Of a stretch of 64,000 nt of DNA, positions 23,537 to 32,862 are shown in pieces. Below the pieces are notes generated by a model. That model was not told the origin of the DNA. It saw nothing but the letters and a program-made list of their open reading frames with translations, and searched no databases. The stretch is from Liolophura sinensis (lineage: Eukaryota > Mollusca > Polyplacophora > Chitonida > Chitonidae). The stretch is from assembly GCF_032854445.1 (NCBI RefSeq), contig NC_088307.1, positions 25,057,953-25,121,952 of the forward strand, read 5' to 3'. The stretch's first letter is position 1, and each line of letters opens with the position of its first letter. Position numbers and translations under genes: made by a program.

Positions 23537-24472
23537 CTCGGCGCTGGTGAGAGCATGAGTTCATCAAGTGCGTTCTGTTCACGTGGACCCCATGTCCAGT
23601 CGATGTCCTTGTGTGTCAGACGTCTGAGCGGCTCAGTCATAGAAGCGTAATTTGGCACAAAACGCGATGCGTATTGAGCCATACCCAGAAGGGATTTTAG
23701 CTCACTCACGTTCATAGGAGCTGACAGGTTTGTGATCGTGTCAACGTTGCGAGGATCTGGTGAGATGCCGTTGGCGTCAAAAATGTGTCCGTAGAACTCG
23801 ATTTGGTTTGTAGAGAATACACATTTGACAGCATTTAGTTTCACACCACTTTCGTACAGTCTCTGCAGTACGGCTTGGAGATTTGTGTCGTGTTCACATT
23901 GGTTTCTACCTTGTATCATGATGTCATCTGATAAGTTCATTGGACCTGGGGGGTCACGGATCAGCTCCGCGATTGGGTTTTGGAAGATTTCCGAGGCTGC
24001 GTTGACGACAAACATGAGACGCTTGTACAGTCTTAGACCAAGATGTGTACTGAAAGTGGTTATGTTGCGACTGGCAACATCGAGTTCTAACCGGTGGTAT
24101 CCAGCCGTTAAATCTAGCTTACTGAACACTGTGGCAGAGTTCAGATCGGCGATCAGGTCATCGACTGTAGGCATTGGATTGTTTTCGCGCTTGATTGCCT
24201 TATTCGCCTCCCTCATATCGACGCAGACCCGAACGCCTCTAGATCTCTTCGGGGCTGACCCATGGGATTGGTCCTTCGACTTTTTCGATTATGTCTACAG
24301 ATTCTAATCTCTGTAGCTCGGCCTCGACATCATTGCGGACGTGGAAAGGTATGCATCGCTGCGGTTGGTGTTTCGGACAAACTGATTGGTCGAAGTGAAG
24401 GTGAACGTGCTTTTCTTTGGTTTTGCCGATACCCTCAAACAAATCAGGGAACTGGTTATCGCTTGTCTTCAT
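23533..24472 (-). pseudogene. Reverse transcriptase of the Ty3/Gypsy element, frameshifted
   Basis: The N-terminal part (24239-24472) carries QRCIPFHVRNDVEAELQRLE and GPIPWVSP. After a frame change the main part (23533-24216) carries PMPTVDDLIADLNSATVFSK, the catalytic SKLDLTAGYH, and NLSDDIMIQG with SDD at residues 96-98 of that frame. Further on are the thumb-like FYGHIFDANGISPDP and LKSLLGMAQYASRFVPNYAS. The SDD form in place of YxDD is usual in this lineage and is not itself a defect; the frameshift near 24220-24240 is. Confidence 0.9.
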
Positions 24473-24560
24473 GACTTGGAGTCACGTGACTGATTTGCTG
24501 AGATAGTGCTCTCACTAGGTCGAATGTACAACACTTTAAGTTTTTTTATTGTCTGATGGC

Positions 24561-24929
24561 TCAAGAGGTTACTGGTCTTACCAGTAACAACAAAGAATTT
24601 CTGTGATGTGGTGATGTTGTCATGGGTAATATCAAAAAAAGCACGGTTCCACAGACAGTAAGGGGGAATTTGTGCCATATGGAAATAGCTGATGGCTTTA
24701 AACTGAGGTTTGAGTTGGCACGCTTAATGCTGTCATAGGTGTCAATGTCAATTATTTTTACAGATGAGCCAGAGTCAGTCATAAATGGTATTGAGAGTTC
24801 ATTCAGTACAAATTGTCGTATGGGCAGAGTGTCAACTTCATTCATTTTGCCCATGACAGCAAAACGAGTAAACGTATTCGTCGTCACTGTCAGACTTTGG
24901 TCGCGATTCTTCACACACTTTACGTACAT
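24561..24929 (-). pseudogene. Retroelement aspartic protease remnant
   Basis: A 122-codon frame holding the retropepsin active-site motif FMTDSGSSVKI (Asp near base 24776). It is preceded by a RQFVLNELSIPF strand and followed by the expected YDSIKRANSNLSLKP region. The end runs into a low-quality frame, so the pol junction is broken. It lies between the zinc-knuckle remnant and RT, as expected. Confidence 0.75.
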
Positions 24930-24974
24930 CTTGTTTATTTTGCTTGCGGAGTCGCGATTGGCATAGAGACGAAA

Positions 24975-25699
24975 AGTGGTTTAATTTTTCGACAATAGTT
25001 GCAGGTTTTTACCTTCGCAGGACAGGATTTTATCCACAATAACCACATGTCGACTGTCCGTTCTGCGTGTATATAACTGTAGGTTACGCGACAGCGATCT
25101 TTGTTTGGTGTCCGCCCACCTCGCCAACCTCGCGAATAACGCGACGGGTTTTAGTCACCTTGCAGGCGTTGGTTAGCGTTGACAAGTGCTGGCTGGTGAT
25201 TGTTGTCATCTTCCACACAGCTGGCTTGTACTTCGCTGACTTCAAAGGCACGTCCTGCATCTAGGAGGTCTCTTAACTCCTCGTAAAGTTTTCACGTAAA
25301 TCACGTCGCTGTAGTCTCTAAGATGTGCACGTCAGGACGATTTGTTGTTATTTAGTTATCATCATTCGTGAAGTCACAAGTTTTCGCCAGGCGTCGTCAA
25401 CCGGTATGATAGGAGTCTAGTGTTTCATTCTCTCCTTGTTTTGCTTGGCGGAAGTTATACAGTTCGTAAGCAGTGTTCACTTTGGAAGAGAAATACTCAA
25501 TCAGTTTTCCAACAGCAGTGTCATGGTCATCGCTCTTTCCGGTATCCGGAAGTGTATCTAAGATTTCATCAACATCTGCGCCAGCGTAATGAAGCAGTAA
25601 GGCACGCTTACGGAGTGGGTTGTCGATTGCTAAGGCGATCAGCAGACGTTCCAAGCGCGACAGCCATTTTGTCCAAGTGGAATCTATGACGGCGAACAC
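24975..25699 (-). pseudogene. Gag remnant with capsid part and zinc knuckle
   Basis: The best-preserved piece (25397-25699) reads WTKWLSRLERLLIALAID, then RKRALLLHYAGADVDEILDT, then YNFRQAKQGENETLDSYHT, the usual N-terminal gag pattern of the mag-type lineage. The rest, to about 24975, is shifted and stop-ridden. It ends in a recognisable zinc-knuckle remnant (CGYCG, later CPAKVKTCNYCRK in another frame). The upstream (right) gag end merges with the minisatellite at about 25680. Confidence 0.75.
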
Positions 25700-26425
25700 G
25701 GGCCTCTTGGAATCTATGACAGAAAACGGGTGTCTTTGAATCTATGGTGCGGAACATGGGTGTATTGGGATCTGTGACACAGAAAACGGGTTTATTTGAA
25801 TCTATGACGCAGGACAGTGGAGTATTGGAATCTATGACAGATCACGGTGTCTATGAATCTATGACGCAAGACACGGGTGTATTGGAATCTATGGCAGAAC
25901 ACGGTGTCTTGGAATCTATGACACAGTGTAAGGGTGTCTTGGAATCTGTGACACAGAACACGGTGTCTTTGAGTCTATGACGCACGACACGGGTGTATTG
26001 GAATCTATGACACAACACGGTGTCTATGTAGTCTATGGCACAGGAGACGGGTGTCTTGGAATCTATGACGGAAAACGGGTGTCGTTGAATCTATGGCGCA
26101 GGACAATAGTGTATTGGAATCTATGACAGGATACGGAATTTTCTAGTCTATGGCACAGAACAAGGGTGTCTTGGAATCTATGACAGAAAACCGGTGTCCT
26201 GGAATCTATCGCGCAGGACAATAGTGTATTGGAATATATGACAGAACATGGTGTCTTGGAATCTATGACGCAGTGTAAGGGTGTCTTGGAATCTGTGACA
26301 CAGAACACGGTGTCTTTGAGTCTATGACGCAGGACACGTGTGGATTGGAATCTATGACAGAGCACGGTGTCTTTGAATATATGGCGCAGGACACGGAGTC
26401 TTGAAGTCTGCCGTTGTCTCAGCCT
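25690..26425 (+). repeat. Minisatellite array, right part (30-bp unit)
   Basis: About 24 tandem units of the form AATCTATGACACAGAACACG plus GGTGTCTTGG, with deletion variants of 24-30 bp. It clearly resembles the 28-30 bp units left of the retroelement (both end in TCTTGG and share the GAACACGG/GGACACGG core). The two sides look like one array interrupted by the retroelement. A minus-strand open frame of 121 codons here is only the repeat. Confidence 0.92.
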
Positions 26426-26737
26426 CAAGTTTTATGGTTGGAGGAAACCAGTGTTAATTGTATACAAATTTGTACTCATTTAAAATCTGAAATGTTATAA
26501 CATTAAAGAGGCTATATACCGGTGATTTTTGGCAGAAAATCCACATTCGATAATCAGATAAAATTTCTGTATTTACCACGAATAGCTCAATTGCCTTTCA
26601 GTAAATGTCAGACTAGGTTCGGTACCAGTGTTAAACTGAATCTTAAAATTTATAATGCTGCTCGCTTTTAGGAACTTTACTACCGATTTTGAACGTGCAG
26701 ACATGAGGCTGATATTTGAAACGTGAATTTCCACCTG

Positions 26738-27000
26738 ATTCTGCAGTTTCCTCCCACTATAATGCTAGTCGTCGTACACATGAAGTACGTGAATCTTGAG
26801 TATATGACGTAAAACTACAATCAAATAAATAAACATGTACGTGTCACATGCATCTGCAAATGGGATCAGTAACGTCAGTGGTTTACGCCACGCGCTCCGG
26901 TTTCCTCCATCCACAATACACTGACCGCCATCGTACGAGTGAAAAATTATCGAGTATGGCGCTAAACAAAATTTAAAAAGGAAAATAAACAAATAAAATG
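26738..27000 (+). mobile_element. Two 5'-truncated SINE A tails in tandem
   Basis: The first tail spans about 26738-26835 (tcctcccactataatgctag ... cttgagtatatgacgtaaaa ... caaataaataaac). The second spans about 26890-27000 (ggtttcctccatccacaata ... gagtatggcgctaaac). Both lack the tRNA head and are diverged. Confidence 0.65.
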
Positions 27001-27167
27001 GACTACACAAACTGTATCTTGCCTTCGCCTCAATACAATGTTGTGCAGGATATAACCTCTACATATTTATATTAAAAGTGCCAAATCACAAGGGATGGTC
27101 TGTTTACCACCTGGGACTAGACTTAGTCTGAGATATCGTGCTATGCACTTCCACACTTCACCCTCTA

Positions 27168-27692
27168 CGAGGACGCGTGCTAGCGCAGCACAATGGCTTG
27201 GGAACCTCTCATCAATACAGTCTTAGTGGGTTCAAGTCCAGCTCATGCAGGCTTCCTCTCTACAAGGTCGCACGTGGGATAGTGTATTGCAGAAACCTGC
27301 GGATGGCCGTGGGTTTCCCCCTGGACTCTATCCAATTTCCTCCTACCATAATGCGGGGATCTCCGTGGCTCATTTGGTTAGCACGCTAGCGCAGCGTAAT
27401 GGCCCAGGAGCCTCTCACCAATGCGGTCACTGTGAGTTCCTTGTCCTGGTTTCCTCTCCGTCTGTACGTGGCAAGGTCTGCAGCAACCTGCGGATTGTTG
27501 TGGGTTTTCCCCGGGATCTGCCGGGTTTCCTCTCAACATAATGCTGGCCGCCGTCGTATTAAGTGAAATATTCTTGAGTACGGCGTAAAGCACCAATCAA
27601 ATAAATAAATAAATCCTACCATAATGCTAGCCGTATAGTCCTACAAGTGAAATATTCTTCACTACAACATAAAATACGAATCAAATAAATAA
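27168..27692 (+). mobile_element. SINE A copy split by a second SINE A insertion
   Basis: The host SINE starts with its tRNA-like head near 27168 (GCTAGCGCAGCACAATGG) and runs to 27354. It resumes at 27614 and ends in the AAATAAATAAAG tail near 27692. The break falls at TCCTACCATAATGC, which is present on both sides (27341-27354 and 27614-27627) as the target duplication of the inner element. Confidence 0.85.
27355..27613 (+). mobile_element. Full-length SINE A (259 bp), ends defined by its target duplication
   Basis: The element begins GGGGATCTCCGTGGCTCATT and its A-box-like region is TGGCTCATTTGGTTAGC. A B-box-like GTGAGTTCCTTGTCC follows, then the GCGGATTGTTGTGGGTTTTC body and the TGAAATATTCTTGAGTACGG block, ending in AAATAAATAAATAA. 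It is bounded by a perfect 14-bp direct repeat. This copy gives the true length of the family and shows its tRNA-derived head. Confidence 0.88.
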
Positions 27693-28403
27693 AGACATAC
27701 ATATGACTACGTATAATACAATACAGCTTGTATGTGCATGCAGGCAGGGATTGGCTAAACAGAATTTGCTGAACTGTAGAAGAACAATTCAATTTGGAAG
27801 CCCTTAACGCCAAGCCTCCTGTCAGTTAAAATGTAAGTGAACAGGACAACTGTTTACCTAATGCATATGGAGATACATGTATAAAGGTTGTATTGCGTTG
27901 ATGTCAATAAGCCAGCATAGATACACCGCCAGTTTGTCCCGTGTATTTCATGCATAATCACGCTTGCTTATACGAAAACAATCACGGAATACCAGCTACA
28001 GAGAATAACAGTGGAAGTTGATCCGGTATTGTTATACAGGTCAATGGTGAAAATCGTGCCATAAATACATATCACTTAACAATGAGCACATTAATTCCAG
28101 ACAGACGAGTGGAATCGCCCTGGAGAAGGGACTCCTTACATGGGGAAACAAGATGGGTGTGTATAAAGCGTTAGGGTAGCCCTATCGACACAGGTTAACA
28201 TACAACAGAAAATGATTTCGCGTCTGCCTGTAGAATCATATACTGTATTTATTTGTTTATTCCTTTATTTAATTTGGTGTTTTATACAGTGCTCAAGAAT
28301 ATAGAATCATATAATAACAAGATTGCACACGAAATGGTTAAAACATAAGGCATGCACGTCAGAAAGAGAAAGAAACTGGTGAGTTGTTATCGTTTGTTAC
28401 AGT

Positions 28404-29120
28404 CTAATGCAAAAAATGAAAAATTTCATCCAAAGATTTGATGACATGATCGTGGTCCACTTCTGCTGGAATCTCCCCGGTTTTACTCAGAAGAAGGGCT
28501 TTCATTCCGATTGCGCGTGCGCCGTGATAATCATTGGTAACGTGATCTCCGACATGAATCGCGTCAGCAGGTTTGACGTCAGCAAGTTCCAAAGCTTTGT
28601 GAAAAATGGCACTGTCCGGTTTAGCCGATCCGCACTCAAACGACAACAGCACAAAATCGAAATTGTCAATTAATTCTAAGTTTTTTAAAACAGTTTTAAG
28701 TCTTGAGTCAGTGTTAGAAATCACTCCGACACACAGTGGTCTGGACTCTTTCAAAAGTTTTAATTTCCGTAAAACCTCATTGGATCCAGGTAAAATTTCC
28801 CAGGGTTCAGCGGACATGAAATATCGATACAGCTCTTCGTTGATTGGACGTAGTTGTTGTTCCGATACAGAATGGCCAGCGAATCGAAAAGTTTCTTCCA
28901 CGACGCCTGCCCACCACTGTTGGCAACTCTGACCTGCTGCTTGTCCAAAGTTCGGGTACAACCTAGAATGAGTCAGCCACACACCTTTAAAGGCCTCGTT
29001 AAGGGACCTGACGTCCAAACTGACGTTGAACTTTTTGGCGACGTGAGCGTACTGTTGGCCAACACTCCCAGCGACACGCAAAATCGTGTTGGTGACGTCA
29101 AACGTCAGAAGTTTCGCCAT
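28404..29120 (-). CDS. HDHD3: HDHD3, haloacid dehalogenase-like hydrolase domain-containing protein 3
   Basis: One 238-codon exon. The start chosen is MAKLLTFDVTNT (29120). The open frame extends 21 codons further up, but an acceptor (TTATTTATTTTCAG|AAACGAATGG) lies just before this ATG, so the upstream part is probably intron and the 5' UTR is spliced. HAD motif I is LTFDVTNTIL (nucleophile Asp8), motif II VISN (Ser135), motif III SAKPDS (Lys167) and motif IV HVGDHVTNDYHGA (Asp192, Asp197). The cap region carries SRLYPNFG and CQQWWAGVVEETF, matching vertebrate HDHD3 (NYG...QWW). The acid normally two residues after the nucleophile is Thr here; in human HDHD3 as I recall it, it is Lys, so the family may lack classical phosphatase activity. 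The substrate is unknown. Length is close to the 251 residues of the human protein. Confidence 0.92.
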   Translation of the reverse strand: MAKLLTFDVTNTILRVAGSVGQQYAHVAKKFNVSLDVRSLNEAFKGVWLTHSRLYPNFGQAAGQSCQQWWAGVVEETFRFAGHSVSEQQLRPINEELYRYFMSAEPWEILPGSNEVLRKLKLLKESRPLCVGVISNTDSRLKTVLKNLELIDNFDFVLLSFECGSAKPDSAIFHKALELADVKPADAIHVGDHVTNDYHGARAIGMKALLLSKTGEIPAEVDHDHVIKSLDEIFHFLH

Positions 29121-30344
29121 TCGTTTCTGAAAATAAATAAACATACCGTAATTAACCATTCCACTGTATGTACGCGGCATCAAATTTATTGTTCCACGTA
29201 TTGATTGCCAAAAAATTAGTTAACTGGTTTATACACGGGGAAGCAGTCACATGTACAATCTGTATAAATTGGTACTTTGGTACATTTATTTATTTGACTG
29301 TTTATAGATTGTTAAATTTAGCAAGTCTTCTGTCTATACTGAGCGATGCTAGAAAGTACACTCTTGTTATTGCGGCAGATTATTCTGTTAGAGTAACAAG
29401 ATATTGTATTGAATAGTATACAGTATTGTGTTATAAATAATAATAATATTAATAATACATTCGAGGATCACTCATATACTGGGCCTACGTGTATACCAGG
29501 CTTTATGTTATTAACAGATCATTTTTGAGTAAATGGTTAACGCCACAATCAAGAGTTGTACAATGGCGTTTCCGAAGCCAATTCATAAAAACAAGGAACA
29601 AATTTCGAGTTCCGGTATACATTATATTTTATAACAGCAAACATCAAGGAATTTAGAGCCGTTTGACTTCTGAAAATTGCTACAGCAGATCTGACATCAA
29701 ATTTCCCTAATATTCCAGGACAAAACCATTAAAATCTTAAATTTCCTTACATTCCTGTGTCTGGAACATGCACTTCTGTTTTCCCTGATCTGTGAGAACA
29801 TAATTAACACATCAATCATTTTTTGACTGAATGGTTGACGCCACAATCAAGAATTTTTCACTTCCACGACGATGTGAAGGAAGGTTTTTGGAAAACCATC
29901 AAGGTTATGTGCTTTTAATCTCAGTTTATGGATTCAATTAATAACTGTCAGGTTTATGTGTGATGGGAACCGAACGGTGCATGCAGAGAGAAACACAACG
30001 CACCTCAAAAGGGTACATGCATGCACCTAAAACAATGATGGCTGACTTGTGCCAAACGCGAATTTGCGAAATCATGACCTTGCGAAAACAAAAAAATGTG
30101 GAAGAAAAAATGTATATAAAACGAAAGGTTGACAGCACGCGAGACTGCTAATGCGAGAATGCAAAAAGATGAGAAAGCGAGAAAACGAAAATATAAACTG
30201 TTATATAGGCCTATAGCCTATGTATACCCGTGAACAAGTGAAAAGACATATGTAAATGATATCTGTGGGCTCCAAAGTGATAGTAATCTGTGAAAAATAT
30301 ACACTCTTCAAAGCAAATCAAAGCAAATTGATATTTTCTTTCTT

Positions 30345-30472
30345 TATTTAATTGATTGGTGTTTTAATTACGCCTTTTTTCACTTATATGACGGAGGCCA
30401 GCACTATACATGGGTAGAAATCGGGCAGATCCCAAGAGAAACCCACGGCCATCCGCAGGTTGCTGCAAGGGT
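30345..30472 (-). mobile_element. SINE A fragment, 3' half
   Basis: Read on the plus strand: a TTTATTTAATTGATTGGTGT tail end, CACTTATATGACGGAGGCCA, then CCCACGGCCATCCGCAGGTT. The copy breaks off before the tRNA head. Confidence 0.75.
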
Positions 30473-31581
30473 ATAACTTAATGTTGTACAGGCCTATACA
30501 CTCACACATTAAAGCTGTCGGTCACGGTGTCGGTGCCCAGTTTAGTTTTTGGCCAGTCACTGGGTTGCTGTGGCCACCCATAGTATACAGGTAGCCAATC
30601 ATCAGTAGCGATTTGCATATCAAAGACCAAGGAAGTCACAGGGTTGCAATTATCTCCCATAGTAGATGGATTGCTAAATGCAGTTCGCGATTTGAATACA
30701 GACCTCTGCGGTAAATTTTTGCACTCACTCCCCACAGTACCTTTTACCACCACAGTGATTTACAACTCCGTAACATGTGAAAGTGATTGCCCTGAAATCC
30801 TTACGCATACTATAAACAGTGATAGTTGTGACAGTATAATAATCTTGGTCTTTCTTGTTGACTTAATGTTAAGATCTTAGCACTGTATCATGAGGGTATA
30901 CTATCTGCGTATGACAGTGTCAATGATTCTACTTTTTGGGGAGTTTTGAGATCAATTGTCGAATGCATCACGTAACTTGAACATCATACAGTTTTCCAAA
31001 CTCCCCAATCGGGTGAACCACCGGTAATCTCTGAATGTCTTCCCTTTCTCTACATTAATGTACAAGCCAACTTTTTGTAAACATTAATTATTAACATAAT
31101 CTTTCACTTGTCAGTAAACAGAGCTATTCCAACATTAAAAACTGTCTTTTAGAGTGGGAAAAATCGCTTGTGACACTAGAGTACCCAAACACCAGTTATA
31201 CTGTATACTTCATAAAGCTCATCATAGAATTCAGACATTCAGATGCATTCTAAACTATACATGAGAGTTCTTTTACGCATAGTTTTGAGTTGACTGTGGT
31301 ACAGAGGAAACAGAGACAACTGGATACTCAGTAGTATAGACAAAAAGAAGTCAGGCTCACCATTATTCAAGTATCTGATTGCATTTAACTCTATTTACAA
31401 GAAACAAATCGAAAAAACAAATGAAAGCACTTTTGCACATGGCTTTCAGCTGTCCATCCTTATTTTGTTTGGCTTTCTTTAAATTTAAACACACTGTAAT
31501 CCTGTTCTTGGGCAGGGAATTTGTGGATTCTGTTGGACTTGGTGACAATTTAAATTCGCCGACAATGCTGGTGTAATCAAT

Positions 31582-31722
31582 GCACTAGATAAAAGAGCGC
31601 TGGAAGTCCGTCCTGCCACAAGGAGGCACATTACACGTACATGCACCCTAAGGATTCCTTCGTCGTCATATGACTGAAAAATTGTTCAGTACGACGTTAA
31701 ACCCCAAGCACTCACTCACTCA
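31582..31722 (+). mobile_element. SINE B 3' half, plus orientation
   Basis: It runs from GCACTAGATAAAAGAGCG through GTCGTCATATGACTGAAAAA and GTACGACGTTAAACCCCAAG to a CACTCACTCACTCAC tail. The first 65 bp are repeated in inverted orientation at 32597-32661. Confidence 0.8.
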
Positions 31723-31988
31723 CAATCTAACGTTCGTTGAAATCTGTCTAAATATAAGTAAAGTTAACATCATCTTGCCAAAGGTCAGTGGTTTACCCAG
31801 TGCACTCTGGTTTCCACTACACATAAAATTGATTGCTATCTTAAATGTGAAAAATTTTTGAGTATGTTATTTAACAACCAGTAAATAGACAAACTACTAG
31901 GCTGGGCTGATCAGTCCAGGCGCCAACCTCTTAATACTGAGTATCAGTAGAGGTTGATGTTTTCTGGCATGGTACAGGACTGAACCTG

Positions 31989-32552
31989 GATTACTCGACT
32001 ATAAGGAGGTGCCCCAACCTGCGCTGCCATCAGAGTGGTGGAAATGGGGAAGAACATTACATGACAATGCTGAATTCGCACAGATTACTCGACTATAAGG
32101 AAGTGCCCCAACCTACGCTGCCATCAGAGTGGTGGAAATGGGGAAGAGCGTTACATGACTATGCTGAATTCGCACAGATTACTCGACTATAAGGAGGTGC
32201 CCCAACCTGCGCTGCCATCAGAGTGGTGGAAATTGGGAAGAACATTACATGACAATGCTGAATTCGCACAGATTACTCGACTATAAGGAAGTGCCCCAAC
32301 CTACGCTGCCATCAGAGTGGTGGAAATGGGGAAGAACATTACATGACAGTGCTGAATTCGCACAGATTACTCGACTATAAGGAGGTGCCCCAACCTGCGC
32401 TGCCATCAGAGTGGTGGAAATGGGGAAGAACATTACATGACAATGCTGAATTCGCACAGATTACTCGACTATAAGGAGGTGCCCCAACCTGCGCTGCCAT
32501 CAGAGTGGTGCAAATGGGGAAGAACATGACAATGCTGAATTCGCACAAAAAC
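31989..32552 (+). repeat. 94-bp satellite, six units
   Basis: The unit begins GATTACTCGACTATAAGG at 31989, 32083, 32177, 32271, 32365 and 32459, an exact 94-bp spacing. The body includes GTGCCCCAACCTGCGCTGCC and ACATTACATGACAATGCTG. Units differ by only a few bases, alternating AGGAGGTG and AGGAAGTG forms, so the array is young or homogenised. The last unit is shortened. Confidence 0.95.
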
Positions 32553-32596
32553 AAGATATAAGAGATACTGGGTGTGACTAAACTGCAAAAAGAGTT

Positions 32597-32862
32597 GTGC
32601 ATGTACGTGTAATGTGCCTCCTTGTTGCAGGACAGATTTCCACCGCTCTTTTATCTAGTGCTGCTTCACTGAGACGACTTACCGAAGGCAAAAAAGCCGC
32701 CCCGCCCGAGCCATTATACTGATACGGGGCAAGCAGTCCTTGCACTATCCCTTCATGCTGAACGCCAAGCGAGGAAGTTAAAACTTCCTCTTTTAAAGTC
32801 TTAGGTGTGACTCGATCAAGGATTGATACTGGATCTACCGGTCCCGAAGCGGAATGCTAAAA
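32597..32862 (-). mobile_element. SINE B 5' half, minus orientation
   Basis: The segment GTGCATGTACGTGTAATGTG continues through CTGCTTCACTGAGACGACTT and AGCCATTATACTGATACGG to CCCGAAGCGGA, where the tRNA-like head is cut. It is about 95% like the copy at 8605-8947 over this span by eye. It lacks the tail half, which lies inverted at 31582-31722. Confidence 0.8.

Larger units (their letters stand above)
21800..25695 (-). mobile_element. Broken Ty3/Gypsy-type LTR retroelement without visible LTRs
   Basis: Minus-strand order, right to left: gag piece (25397-25699), zinc-knuckle remnant (about 24975-25060), aspartic protease (24561-24929), reverse transcriptase (23533-24472), RNase H (23297-23536), integrase zinc region (22831-23043), decayed integrase core, and integrase C-terminal part (21825-22334). 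The order PR-RT-RH-IN is that of Ty3/Gypsy elements. The SDD form of the RT active site and the gag sequence fit the lineage often annotated as K02A2.6-like (mag-type). Several frameshifts and stops separate the parts. No flanking long terminal repeat was found: the right end meets minisatellite directly and the left end fades after the integrase stop. It is a dead copy. Confidence 0.88.
26426..28403. other. SINE-rich intergenic stretch left of HDHD3
   Basis: After unique AT-rich sequence (26430-26740) come two SINE A tails (about 26740-26835 and 26890-27000), a nested SINE A pair (27168-27692) and unique sequence to the HDHD3 stop. A minus-oriented SINE A tail fragment lies near 28247-28300. 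No coding exon was seen; the 3' UTR of HDHD3 must lie just left of 28404. Confidence 0.6.

Noticed and set aside
25690-26425. CRISPR-like regular array of about 30-bp repeats
   Set aside because: Units are directly contiguous and diverged, with no unique spacers, and the context is a eukaryotic genome.
30502-30880. Open frames of 83 (minus) and 78 (plus) codons
   Set aside because: No family recognised; they overlap on opposite strands in intergenic sequence.
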